DNA of 64,000 nucleotides from Micropterix aruncella (Eukaryota > Arthropoda > Insecta > Lepidoptera > Micropterigidae), in assembly GCA_944548615.1 (NCBI GenBank), contig OX155961.1, positions 26,457,625-26,521,624 of the forward strand, in the 5' to 3' direction. The translations under genes and the position numbers were made by a program. Below are positions 21,328-34,117 of this stretch, one piece after another (positions within the stretch are counted from its first letter, which is position 1; each line of letters opens with the position of its first letter). A model generated the notes under the pieces. It was not told the DNA's origin and searched no databases. It saw only the letters and a list, made by a program, of their open reading frames with translations.

Positions 21328-21456
21328 TTTTTTTAAACTATAAAATGGAAGCTTATATCTATAATACAGAGAAATTGTCCCATCATCACATGAAGCTTAT
21401 TAAAGTATAATATGATACCGTGTATCAACAAGATTAAAAAAAAAACTTTAAGGCTA

Positions 21457-22813
21457 ACTACAAAGCGAAAAAAAATAAAAAATATTATAAGTCATGTAGT
21501 TCAGTAACCTAGTACATCAAAAGTTGCATCGGGAAGTAGTTAGTTTCGTTTTATTTCTTGAATGGGATGTGCCTGCTAAATACAAGTTTTCGACCTCAAA
21601 AGCCCCCCGGAACAAGAAAACGTAATGTTATTACATTACGTCGCAACATCGATTTCTTGCTTCTAACATGACAGAATATCATTTCAAACGTAAGGTCGTA
21701 GTTAAAACATGAATCATGTTGAAGCTACAGTATACTGTTATTTTAGTATTAACCGTAAGGAACATGTTGATACATATAACCGAGTAATGGGATTTCAACA
21801 AAATTCCTTGTAATTCAACCAACTTACGATTGGAACATTATTATTCTGAATAAAACCGTAATAACAAATGGTGATATAATAAGATATCCAAATATTTTTC
21901 AGTGTATTTGGGTTTTTTTTCTATAGAGAACCCCTTTCTATAGAAAAACCTACCCAGGTCAAATTCTAATATGTTTTGTATAATCATCATTCAGTCATAA
22001 TAATTAAAATTCGACCAGCAGTCGGCCGGATCATCGTCAAAACCTTTTATCGTGTTTAACATTTGTTTATCGCTTTGCATCTGATAAGAAACTGTCATTT
22101 TCAATTGATCGTGTAGTATACCTGTAGAGTGATTTCAGTTATCGCTGCTATCCCCCCCCCCCCCACCTCCCACCCGCTGGACACTATAGGAGCTTGCTTT
22201 ATCTATACTAATATTATAAAGGGGTAAAGTTTGTGATTATTTGTAGGTATGTAATCTATACTAATATTATAAAGAGGTAAAGTTTGTGATGTTGTAGGAA
22301 GTAATCTCTGGATCTACTGAACCGATTTTGAAAATTCTTTTACCAATAGAAAGTTACGTTATTTGTGAGTGTCATAAGCTATAAATTAATCCGAACAATG
22401 AAAAGACTTTTTCGTGGTAGTCGGATTTCCAAAGTAAGTCGGAAAAAACGGTCGAACGAAAACGTTTCTAACGAAAGCTGCCTTAACGATGAGAGATATA
22501 TGATTAAGTTCCAGGGAAAAGTTGTAGAGCTTGATAATGCCTACAAAAAAGTCAATGACTGCATATGTCTAACTTTTATATTTAAGTAACAAAAAGTAGT
22601 ATTTTATATTAAAAAAAATAATTTAAATCGTGAGGTCATGTTTATTGGTCATATTATCAACAATTATGAATTCTTATCAAAATAAGTAAATTTATCGTCT
22701 CAAGCGTTTAAAACAAAAGACTTTTCCCTTTTACTGCATAAATAGTTAAAGAGATAATACGACATAGGTATGGAACCGCGACCGTGTCGTAATCTATACT
22801 AATATTATAAAGA
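21457..22813. repeat. Second copy of the CACTA flanks without the CACTA element
   Basis: Matches 1-1078 joined directly to 11002-11281. The unoccupied target reads GAGCTTGATAATG with one TG at 22532-22533. It carries the same two tandem Helitron starts (22202 and 22255). It shows the pre-insertion state and fixes the CACTA boundaries exactly. Confidence 0.95.
22255..22792 (+). mobile_element. Helitron, 5' part, truncated 3'
   Basis: It starts TCTATACTAATATTATAAAGAGG and follows the family consensus until AGAGATAATACG, where it is broken and followed by a new Helitron start at 22793. The 3' hairpin is absent. Confidence 0.8.
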
Positions 22814-23132
22814 GGTAAAGCTTGTATCTACTCTCTGAATCTCAATGTTTCTCAAGTGTGTTAAACAAAAGACTTTTCCCGTTTACTGCATAAATAGTTA
22901 AAGAGATAATACGCTCACAAATAGGTCACTCACAAGAAGCCACTCACAAATAACTGTATTATAGTCAAATTGGCATGAAAATACATATCTACATATGCAG
23001 TAAAAATATAACCCTTCTTTTGGCAGTCAGTAAATAAATCATAGCACTCATTACTAACCAAACCACACTCATAATTTCATCACATTTAAAAAGTTTTACC
23101 GCCCAACGAAGTGGGCACGGGTCAGATAGTCG
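22793..23132 (+). mobile_element. Helitron with both ends, internally deleted
   Basis: The TCTATACTAATATTATAAAG start is followed after ~35 bases by the distal half of the family. It ends with CCGCCCAACGAAGTGGGCACGGGTCAGATAG. The 3' hairpin GCCC-AACGAAGT-GGGC lies about 10 bases before the end, and the terminal CTAG has become ATAG. Confidence 0.75.
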
Positions 23133-23783
23133 TTTATAATAGTTAAGGTTTAAAAAATATATAAAATAACGAACGAAAATAGGATACATTATTTTTTAAA
23201 TGGTTAACCAAAGGTTTACCACGCCACCGCCTCCCTTTTAATTTGTCATACCTACCAGTGATTTGACTACCCTCGAAAATGGCCATGTACCAATGTGTAA
23301 TACATTGACATGTAGGTAAATATTTACACAAATACATCGGCCAGAGCTTATTATGGAGGATTAATTTCAGAATGAATCTCGGGATTCGTTCTTCAGCTGC
23401 TTGGTCAATGCCATGTTATTATTATCATACAAAATATAAATACCTACGGCTTTATAAGAAAATAGATATTTTACAAAATTTCTAAAGACGTGTTATAATA
23501 TTAGGATATTAGGTAGGTATCTACTTATTAATATATCCATGGCAGTCTTCTCCCCAAGGGGAATTTAAATGGACGCCATAAGTGCCTAGTAAATTCGATC
23601 TCCTGCACACATGTTACGAAAATATGTAGACACCCCTATTATATAATACGATTGACATTCAATAGGTACGAAGTGAGAAATTCGTGGACGAAATATGGAG
23701 AAGGGCTCAAAAAGCTAATGATATATAAATTGAAAAATATGTCATTAATACCTATCTATAATAAAGTTGAAGAATACTCTTAA

Positions 23784-24050
23784 GGGGCTCTCTAGACGAT
23801 CAAGCATGCTTGTCAAGCATCGCGTCGCGGGCTGGGAGAGGATCGTAAACCGCAGGAAGTAAGCAAATATTTTTTTTATTATTTACCAAAAATGCCTCAT
23901 TTTGTAGTTTATACCAGGGAGTCATGTTAATTAGACGTAATTGATTGATGAATGACGGTAAAAATATTTGGATATTTCCTGCGGTTTACGATCCCCTCCC
24001 AGCCCGCAACGCGATGCTTGACAAGCATGCTTGATCGTCTAGAGAGCCCC
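23784..24050. mobile_element. Foldback MITE with TAA target duplication, copy 1
   Basis: The left arm GGGGCTCTCTAGACGATCAA pairs with its complement at the right end over about 80 bases. TAA lies on both sides (23781-23783, 24051-24053), consistent with PIF/Harbinger-type insertion. A related copy is at 58061-58382. Confidence 0.8.
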
Positions 24051-24704
24051 TAACAAGTTGTACCTACCTAAACCTTTCGAGTTAACAATAAAAAACTGAA
24101 TGCTTAAAAGAAATACTGAAAATTACTACCCGAATATGAATGGGTACTTACATACATGAAGGTTTAAAATTCAAGCGCAGATTATCTACGTGATATATAA
24201 AATTTCACAAATTGAAAACTATTTCACAAGTTATCATATGTACCTACTATCGTGCTGTCGTACTATCGTACATATCGTGCTATTAATAAATAAGAAATGT
24301 TTGATAATTTCAGCAGTATTAAAAAATTATATAATTTCAGCAGTATTAAAAATTATAAACAGTAATAAAAAATGGCAATATAAAAAATATATGCAAATTT
24401 TAGACAATTTAGTAATGATAATAATAGTTAATCTCTAATAGACCACTTAAAAAATGCAATTATAAAATAGTAAATAATAAAAAGAATAAAGAATAAATAT
24501 AATCAAATATCGACAAACAAATATAAATAATAAAATATAAAAAAATAATCAAATATCGACTCGAACGATATTGTCAAAATCCATGATGCCTTAATTTGGT
24601 TTTTAATTAAAATACACTGCATCTCTTTCTTAAAGTGATCCTCACCAAGGCGTCTAATGCATAATGGAAATTTATCGTAGGAAGTCAATATATTAAAAAA
24701 ATAA
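24051..24704. other. Very AT-rich spacer
   Basis: No gene or structured repeat was recognised. A short direct repeat (ATTTCAGCAGTATTAAAAA) lies near 24310-24345. Confidence 0.45.
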
Positions 24705-24742
24705 AAACACGACTGCCGTTACAGAAACTGAAGTATTGTATT

Positions 24743-25431
24743 ATAAATAGGATAGAAAACGAATTTACCGCGTGAAATTTGTAGGACCCGACGTTTCGGT
24801 GACGTTGCAGCCGCCGTTGTCTAGGGTAGACTGAAGTCTGTTGTTTTGCGGGTAGGCCGCAAACCGCTGCCGCCACTGCGTAGGTTATAACGGTGGTGGG
24901 GGGCCGGGCTCGGAGCGCGGGAATTTTTAAAATCCGTCTTGCACACAACACTCACTGTATCCTGTTTTACGTCTTTGCGTTCGGCGTTCGGCGGCGGGAA
25001 CATTTTAAGAAGAGGGTTCCACGTAGAAGAAAGTTTGTAGCCGTCATCTCTATTGAAGTTCGGAGTTCTTTTTATTTCAATGGCTTCCCGGATCATGCGA
25101 GGAAAGTAGAATTGTTCCTTGGATAGAACAATCGGATTTTGAAACTGCATCCAGTGGTTACTTCCGCTATCCAATATATGTTCGCAGATCGCCGATTTTT
25201 CTCGCTGAACGTTTTTAACAGCTTTGATGTGTTCTGTCAGTCGCGTGGCTATGGGCCGTTTCGTTTGTCCAACGTAGGCTAGACCGCAGCTGCATTCGAC
25301 TTTATACACACCCGGGGTTTGCAGTGGTGCTGCAACGTCACCGAAACGTCGGGTCCTACAAATTTCACGCGGTAAATTCGTTTTCTATCCTATTTATAAT
25401 GTCAAACAACCGCGATAGTCTTCGATTTTAT
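24743..25431 (-). mobile_element. Penelope-like element, 5'-truncated, with inverted terminal repeats
   Basis: The 16-base ACTGAAGTATTGTATT occurs at 24727-24742 and 25432-25447, a clean target duplication. The two ends are inverted copies of an ~85-base repeat containing ATAAATAGGATAGAAAACG, CGCGTGAAATTTGTAG and ACCCGACGTTTCGGTGACG. Inside is the C-terminal GIY-YIG coding region. The polymerase part is missing. Confidence 0.85.
24821..25330 (-). pseudogene. Penelope-like GIY-YIG endonuclease domain
   Basis: The minus-strand frame reads PLQTPGVYKVECSCG, AYVGQTKRPI and ATRLTEHI. These match the GIY (here VYK), YVG, conserved Arg and His features of the GIY-YIG domain that ends Penelope polymerases, with the CxC pair typical of that group. 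A Pro/Arg-rich tail follows to the stop at 24821. The reverse-transcriptase domain that normally precedes it is absent, so this copy is dead. In intact elements the domain nicks target DNA to prime reverse transcription. Confidence 0.8.
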
Positions 25432-26257
25432 ACTGAAGTATTGTATTTTAAATAATTTTTACTGGGGTGTTTTTTGGATTTTTTGTTGTTTAGGTATGTA
25501 TTACTTCATATATGTATATTACATGTATATTTTCGGAATGTACTCAATCAGACCTTTCATTTGACACTTCACGATATATTTAGGTTAATTTACTTGATTT
25601 TTGGACAGTTAAGGTATGTACCCTATGACACTCGGGATGATATAACGATTATATGTAGCAATACCACATAGGTAGGTACTTTTAAATCGGTCCAAGCGTT
25701 TAGAAGTTATGTTAAAATTAAAAATCAGTGTTTCATCATTATACATACCGGTTTTTTTCGAGTGCAATTGCGTAGTTTTAAAATTTTCAAAATTTTGGAT
25801 TGGAATAAATTAGTTAGAACCAAAAACGGTTACTATAGAATCGGTAATATTTCGTGATTTGTAATAGGTAATTAAACACTTTATTTTTAAATTAATTTAT
25901 TTTGTAAAAATTATACCTATTCCAAATATACCTATCTCTTTGTTACTAGGCTTATCTATTCTATTCCTGGCGGCCGCGAAGAGGAAGAACGAAAATAAAC
26001 TGAGCTGTCGAATTATGAATGTCAAGACGCACAGCGTAACACAGCGTTTTATATTTAAAAAGCTTATTTCTCCTTATCTCGGGATTGCGACACGTACCTA
26101 CCCTATGACACTCGGGAGGAAAAAACGATTCTAACAATATGACACAATTCTAAATCGGTTCAACCGTTTAGAAGTTATGGAGAAATAAAGAAACAGAAAA
26201 CATACATAAATGAAACCTGAACACAATACACTCTTTTTTTATCGGGTAGTCGTGTAA

Positions 26258-27228
26258 AAAAAGGAAGATTGACAGAGAAATCTAATACCACATACCTACC
26301 TAATGCATGTAATCTTTTTATTTTTCAATTTAATTTTATTATTTTACTGTATATTTTCCTAAAAATAATGTGTGCTTTCCATAATAAGAAATGGAATTAA
26401 TCTTGTTTTAGAGTGATTCCCGAATGAATATCACACGTCTAAATATTCGTCCAAGTGACACGAAACAGACCATAGAAACGGCTCCATTCGTATCATTGCG
26501 ACACGAGACTCTGTAGCATGTATAGGTACTTGTTATACAGCCCAACGGTGATGTAACTACGTTGGTATATACGTATAGTTGCCGGAAAGCGTTCCGTCTC
26601 TTTCTGTCCGCGAGTGTCGCCAGATGTCGCATTGTCACCATCCGCTTTGCGATTGGTCGGTGACAACGGGACAGATTTGGGCGGGGCGACCAATAAGAAG
26701 CGGTCTTTTGTTGGGCCTTTGCCATGCACTGGTACTCTTGTACTATGTCAGCCTATGCCTACAAGTATGCAATAGTCCTTACATTTAAAGTTTCCGTTCT
26801 ACAAAGGAAATTTAAAATTAAATGTTTAATTATTTGAATTACACTCAAGAACAATTCATCCGGATCAATAACATAAACTTAATATCTCGAATCTCGGAAA
26901 CTAAAAATGTTAACATATTCAAATAAAAAGTATTTTATAGACAATTTAATACTACTCAAATAAAATTAATATAACTCCATAATTGTTGGAAAGTAATGCT
27001 ATCAAAAAGGTTAAAACGAAAAAAAAAATAAAAAAAAAATCAAAACTACATATCCACTACATAAATTTTTTCTTTTGTTTCTGTTCTCTCACAAAAAAAC
27101 TATATTCAATATTTGTTATTATTATGGAAATTATTAAATAAGCTAGCACTCTTAGTTTCCGAGATATTCATAAGTTTATATTGGCGACCCGAATTCATTG
27201 CCAGTGTGTTGCATTTAATTTATTTATT
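26258..27228. other. Unassigned spacer
   Basis: No gene is recognised. 26560-26730 is GC-richer with ATTGG/CCAAT words on both strands but shows no supported transcription unit. Confidence 0.4.
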
Positions 27229-28307
<1,079 letters not shown>

Positions 28308-28335
28308 AATATATACACAAAACTATCAAATATTT

Positions 28336-29020
<685 letters not shown>

Positions 29021-29186
29021 CAGGCACGTATCCAAACTTCAGTTTGGGGGGGGGGGGGGAGGGGATTCATTAAAACAATGCGCGCGTTACCAACCAAACT
29101 TGAATTTGGCCGTACAATGAAACGAAAATGTGCTGGATTTCCGGGGTTAATTCCCAACTACCCCCCCCCCCCAGGATACGTGCCTG
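29021..29186. mobile_element. Foldback element with CAGGCACGTATCC ends and G/C homopolymers
   Basis: CAGGCACGTATCC at 29021 is mirrored by GGATACGTGCCTG ending at 29186. One arm carries a G run and the opposite arm a C run, so they pair. The ends look hAT-like but no 8-bp duplication was seen. Confidence 0.6.
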
Positions 29187-31475
29187 ACACTAAGTACCTA
29201 TATAAGTTGCGAATTCTCCCTGATTCTCATTTTTTATCGACCGTTTTTCTAAATTAGAAACTGAAAACTAGAAACTTTTTCTAGTTTTTACTAAAAAAAA
29301 ATCGTCCCCTGTGACCCCCCCCCCCCCCCGGATACCTGTGACACAGTATACCAAGACTAACAGTATATAGACTCTCTCTCGACCGATAGGGCATTGCGGG
29401 AAGAGGGTGCGAGGAATGTGGGCAGAGGGGTACGTCTCGACGAACGCATTTGGTTAGCGTTACGCTGGCGACTTTTTTGAACGTTTGCACATTCGCGTGG
29501 GACGAGTAGCGGACATCTGGCGGCCATATCCGAGCCCTTACGACTCGTGACGTATTCGCTTCGATTTCAATTTTGTTCTAAGGGAAGCTACTGTCTGGTA
29601 TACCTACTGTGCCTGTGACATGTGTGTGCGTGTGTGTGTATAATATATAAATAAATAAATATAATAAATAAATAAATAAATGTTATATCTTTTCGTTTTA
29701 TTTCATCGCAAGTAAGTAAAATATTTTCAGTGCCACCGAACAAATAATATGATTTCGTGCAAAAAACTCAGCTGCGAATGCAGTAACAAGAGGTGACCCA
29801 CTTCTTACTCGAAATTTAATACGATTTTATACCTGCAATTTTGCGCTTTGTGCGCATGACATAGGTAGGTACACTACTGGCAGATCCGCAACACTCGCAT
29901 TGTCCATTGTCATGCAATTACATGCACGACAATGGACGGTGTTGTCGGTGTTGCAAGGCACGCACTTATTATACATACCAACATATACAGCCCAATTTCG
30001 GTAAAAGCTCAAAGTGATACACATACATCGGGACATATAATTTGACGCACTGTGAATGCAGGAGAAATCCACTTTTTTGTATATAAAATTACGTTTCACT
30101 TGTGGCACCAATAAATGTAGCCGAGGGCCTTTTCGTATATTTCGTATTACATGAAGTTCTTTAACCAAATTATAAAAATAAACAATGGCAGCGTAATTCA
30201 ACCGCAACATTGAGCACATACTAAACCTTAAGTTATAAATTGATTAGTATGTTATAAAATACAACTAGCATTAGTAAGTTATAAAATAATTACAAGTAAA
30301 GTACTACAAATGATTCCAGAAGCTAACGGAAAATCGGGTACCTCAATGAAATATATATTTTTGAATAGCTTAGTTAGATCTTCAGTACATGGGAAGGGGG
30401 TCAATCGCTGTCATCAATTTTGTCTACACTAATAAACACTAAATTACATCAAGCGACCAGAAATGGTACTAATGTAAAAAGATAGTTCGAAAGAGTACAT
30501 ACAAATGAGTATAGAGGGCGTTAAATTTTATTTGAGGTTTCAATCAAATGTCATTAGGATAATGAAAGATGCATTGCATCAATGTATCAAATATAAAAAA
30601 GGTTTTTAATAAAATCAGTCTTATTTTGTTGTTATGAGCCTTATTACAAAATAGCGTAGGTATTCTTTTAAAATGAGTTGAAAAAATGAACGCATTTTTT
30701 TTTGGATGTAACTATAAAAGATAGGATAAATAAATAAATAAATAAATAAATAACTATTCAACCCTGGGAGAAAACCGCGGCACTGAGCGCTCTTCTCTTG
30801 CGCAAGCAAATATATACCCAATTTCTAATTGTTTTTTGCAGTGTTTTCTCCTTTCTAATGACAATAATTTATATTATGTCGTATTGCTAAAAGAGTGAAC
30901 TTTAATATAGTATAAGTATTATATAAGAATCTTATTTTATTTCTGAGTATATTATCATCATGATTTTTTTTTAATTTTGTGTAATTGTAAGTAATGTATA
31001 CCTTGGATATGTGGTCAAAAAACGAAAAAATAGAGCCGTAGTGTACATCAAGAATACATGACGGACATAAAAAAAAATAGTATACGGTTTTCGTTGTAGT
31101 GATATTACTGTATTAAGGAGCTCAAAGTTTGCCTTCCGAGCGTTTTACGAATAACGACTTTCGGAAAATGGGCTGAATAAGTAAATAATATTCGTTATAT
31201 CTAAAATTAAAGGCCGCTATGGTCAACATCAAGAAATGGTCCAGGTAATTCAGTAATTAAAGTTTGTAGAAATCTCTTCATTTCTTGGAATTAGAACGCC
31301 AAAAATCCACTTTTCTTGCCTTTCTGGAAAAAATATGTGATAGGGCTCTTAAGATCAATACTTTACTCGTCCTCTCTACCTTGTTTAAAATATAAATAAA
31401 TATATAGGTATGCAGGAAGAACGGTTTCTTTCCTAAAGCGTTTTCTAAGAATTATATTTAAATCAAAACAAATTA
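29187..31475. other. Unassigned spacer with simple repeats
   Basis: No supported gene. It contains a poly-C run near 29317 followed by GGATACCTGTGACA (a degraded relative of the 29021 element end), (AAAT)n runs near 29645-29680 and 30727-30752, and a GC-richer stretch at 29380-29560 without a recognised product. Confidence 0.4.
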
Positions 31476-31691
31476 TTGCAATCGAAGACTCGCGGTTGTT
31501 TGACATTATAAATAGGATAGAAACGAATTTACCGCGTGAAATTTGTAGCACCCGACGTTTCGGTGACGTTGCAGCCGCCGTTGTCCAGGGTAGACTCGAC
31601 AGTCTACCCTGGACAACGGCGGCTGCAACGTCACCGAAACGTCGGGTGCTACAAATTTCACGCGATAAATTCGTTTCTATCCTATTTATAA
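31476..31691. mobile_element. Penelope-like terminal repeats head to head (solo inverted pair)
   Basis: 31506-31595 and 31602-31691 are inverted copies (90-base arms, one mismatch noted, 6-base spacer) of the Penelope terminal repeat seen at 24743-25431. The outer GACTCGCGGTTGTTTGAC tail precedes them. ATTGCAA-like sequence on both sides may be the target duplication. The body of the element is absent. Confidence 0.8.
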
Positions 31692-31839
31692 ATAATTGCA
31701 AGTTCTTAACCTATCTCAAACAGTGAAAATTGGCATTATGAAATCAATTTTATGTGACTCGCGTGTAATTAAAAAATAATAAGATAATACTAAAAACACA
31801 TTTTTTAAAACAAGCTTTTATTAAAATGCTTTGTCTCGA

Positions 31840-32130
31840 GCCAACCGGTGTCCGGTGCAGCAGCCATATTATAGTGGAACCTAAAACGGGCTATCATAAT
31901 TGCATGCTATACATAATTTCGTGTTTTTGCTGTTGGCCGTTGAGGAGTCCCCTGGTTAGAAGCCAGCCCTGGGTGCAGAAGCCATGTCGCGGTGAAACTT
32001 AGAACGGGTTATCATCAGTGGAAGCGTATACAAAATTTCGTTTCTGTGCTGTTGACCGTTGAGGAGTACTCTCGTCAGAAGCCAATCCTGTGTGCAGAAT
32101 CAGGTCTTGCTTACCATAAAAATGCATTGT
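31840..32130 (+). repeat. Second copy of the ~120-base double-unit repeat
   Basis: GTTGGCCGTTGAGGAGTCCC near 31932 and GTTGACCGTTGAGGAGTACT near 32051 mark two units like those at 15905-16150. The sequence then continues ...TTACCATAAAAATGCATTGTCATCG as in the first copy. Non-coding. Confidence 0.55.
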
Positions 32131-32737
32131 CATCGGAACTGAAACAACATGTAAAATTTCGATTTCATAGGATAAGAGAAAGTGGTTCTAATTCTGCTTG
32201 CAAGATTTGACCTAAACAAACATACTGACAAACATTGCAAGGTAAATAAAAGCTTGTAATAAAAATATGAGTCTTGTAGATATTTTTTTAGTCTTTCGCG
32301 CTATGATACAAAATTTTAGCATTGAGATGTTTCTTTAAAAAAATAAATAAAATCTGAAGTCATCACCTTTTTGTAATTTGTAAGTTTTCGTGTAATCTAT
32401 CGCTGTACACAACTCAAAACTATATTGGAAATAGGTACAAAGTAAATGACTAAAATGTAATGATGCGATATATATATTTTTTTAAATATTATTTTTCAAC
32501 AAACTAAACAACGCCCTAGACAAATAATCGAGGGCGATATCAGGAGACTGCCAGTGCGAATGTAATAAGAAATGGAAATCCTAGACTTCTAAGCGAATCG
32601 GCCGACTTAAGGATTTTTTATTCTTTTCACCATTTAGGTACTGGTCTTTCAACACCAAAATAAAAAATAAAAAAATAAAAGTAAAAGCCAAATTGTAATA
32701 AAAGTAAAAGCCAAATTGTAATAAAACTTTTTACCTC
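32131..32737. other. AT-rich spacer
   Basis: No gene. A 23-base segment containing AGTAAAAGCCAAATTG is repeated directly at about 32680-32724. Confidence 0.4.
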
Positions 32738-33366
32738 CGGTGAGTGTGGTTCGGTTAGTACTGAGTGCTATAATTTATTTCCTGACTTCCAAAAGAAGGG
32801 TTACATTTTTACTGCATAGGTATGTATGTATTTGCATGCCAATTTGACTATAATACCGTTATTTGTGAGTGTCTTCTTGTGAGTGTCTTATTTGTGAGCG
32901 TATTATCTCTTTCACCATTTATGCAGTAAAAGGGAAATTATATGCAGTAAAAAGGAAAAGTCTTTTGTTTTAAACACTTGAGACGATAAATTTACTTATT
33001 TTGATAATAATTCATAATTGTTGATAATGTGACCAATAAACATGACCTAACGCTGATGCTATCGCTGATTTTTTGTAGGCATTATCAAGCTCTAAAACTT
33101 TTCTCTAGAACTTAATCATATATCTCTCATCGTTAAGGCAGGGTTCGTTAGAAACGTTTTCGTTCGACCGTTTTTACTGACTTATTTTGGAAATCCGACT
33201 ACCACAAGAAAGTCTTTTGATTTTTCATATTAATATATAGCCTATGACACTCACAAATAACGTGGCTTTCTATTAGTAAATGATTTTTCAAAATCGGTTC
33301 AGTAGATCCAGAGATTACTTCCTACAACGTCACAAACTTTACCTCTTTATAATATTAGTATAGATT
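32738..33366 (-). mobile_element. Helitron, reverse orientation, lacking the 3' hairpin
   Basis: In + coordinates it ends ACCTCTTTATAATATTAGTATAGA, the complement of the family 5' end. The opposite side begins GGTGAGTGTGGTTCGGTTAG without the GCCC...GGGC hairpin and CTAG. Confidence 0.75.
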
Positions 33367-33748
33367 ATTTGGGAGTACCTACATAGGTACCATTTTTTGA
33401 AATCGCCCATGATTCTTTTTTGTTTTTTGTTTTTATATGAAATGATACCTACTGGAGAAATTAAAACAAATATATATCGCGTCATTACATTATAATCATT
33501 TAGTTGGTATATTTTACCAAAACACTTTTAAGTTTTACGATAGATTAAAAGAAAAACGCAAATTACAAAAGGTCATGGACTTCAGATTTAATTTATTTAT
33601 TTTAGGTAAAAAATTAAAATAATGAAATGGAGCATCATAGATTATTTTTTTTATTATTATTTAAATGCAAAAGATTACAAAATGACAATTTTCGACTGTT
33701 TGAGGGAGGTAGTCGCCTAAAGTCAGATATCTAAATCTAAACACATAA

Positions 33749-33973
33749 TCCTACTATATATAATATTATAAACGCGAAAGTTTGTATGTATGTATGGATG
33801 TTTGTTACTCTTTCACGCAAAAACTACTGAATGGATTTTGATGAAACTTTACAATAATATAGCTTACACATCGGAATAACACATTGGCTATAATTTATAA
33901 AGATATATGGTTTTCTATCATCATTATCACAATTTTCCATCACCACGCGGGTGAAACCGCTGGGCGCAGCTAG
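33749..33973 (+). mobile_element. Short Helitron-like element of a second family
   Basis: It starts TCCTACTATATATAATATTATAAACGCG and ends CACGCGGGTGAAACCGCTGGGCGCAGCTAG. The 3' side carries a GCGG...CCGC-type hairpin before CTAG. The internal text ACTGAATGGATTTTGATGAAAC is typical of this common Lepidoptera repeat. Confidence 0.6.
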
Positions 33974-33975
33974 TA

Positions 33976-34117
33976 CATACATATGCAGTAAAAATATAAC
34001 CCTTCTTTTGGCAGTCAGGAAATAAATAATAGCACTCAGTACTAACCAAACCACACGCATAATTTCATCACAAGTAAAAAGTTTTACCGCCCAACGAAGT
34101 GGGCACGGGTCAACTAG
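33976..34117 (+). mobile_element. Helitron 3' end (first family)
   Basis: It begins ATACATATGCAGTAAAAATA and ends with ACCGCCCAACGAAGTGGGCA, CGGGTCAACTAG: the family hairpin and terminal CTAG. It directly abuts the CTAG of the element at 33749-33973. Confidence 0.75.

Larger units (their letters stand above)
24705..26257 (+). mobile_element. Family B TIR element, interrupted by a Penelope-like insertion
   Basis: The left end ACACGACTGCCG (24706) is mirrored by GGGTAGTCGTGT (ending 26255). The interior right part has GACACTCGGG and AAGAAACAGAAAACATACA blocks shared with copies at 38480, 58739 and 62930. Without the 689-base insertion it would be about 0.85 kb. It has no coding capacity. Confidence 0.65.

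Noticed and set aside
24821..25330. Reading this as a host GIY-YIG nuclease gene
   Set aside because: It is bounded by inverted retroelement ends and a 16-base target duplication, and similar fragments recur at 38380, 43566 and 53156.
26560..26730. Host promoter suggested by CCAAT/ATTGG words and higher GC
   Set aside because: No downstream coding exon, no TATA or initiator in a consistent position, and similar patches occur elsewhere without genes.
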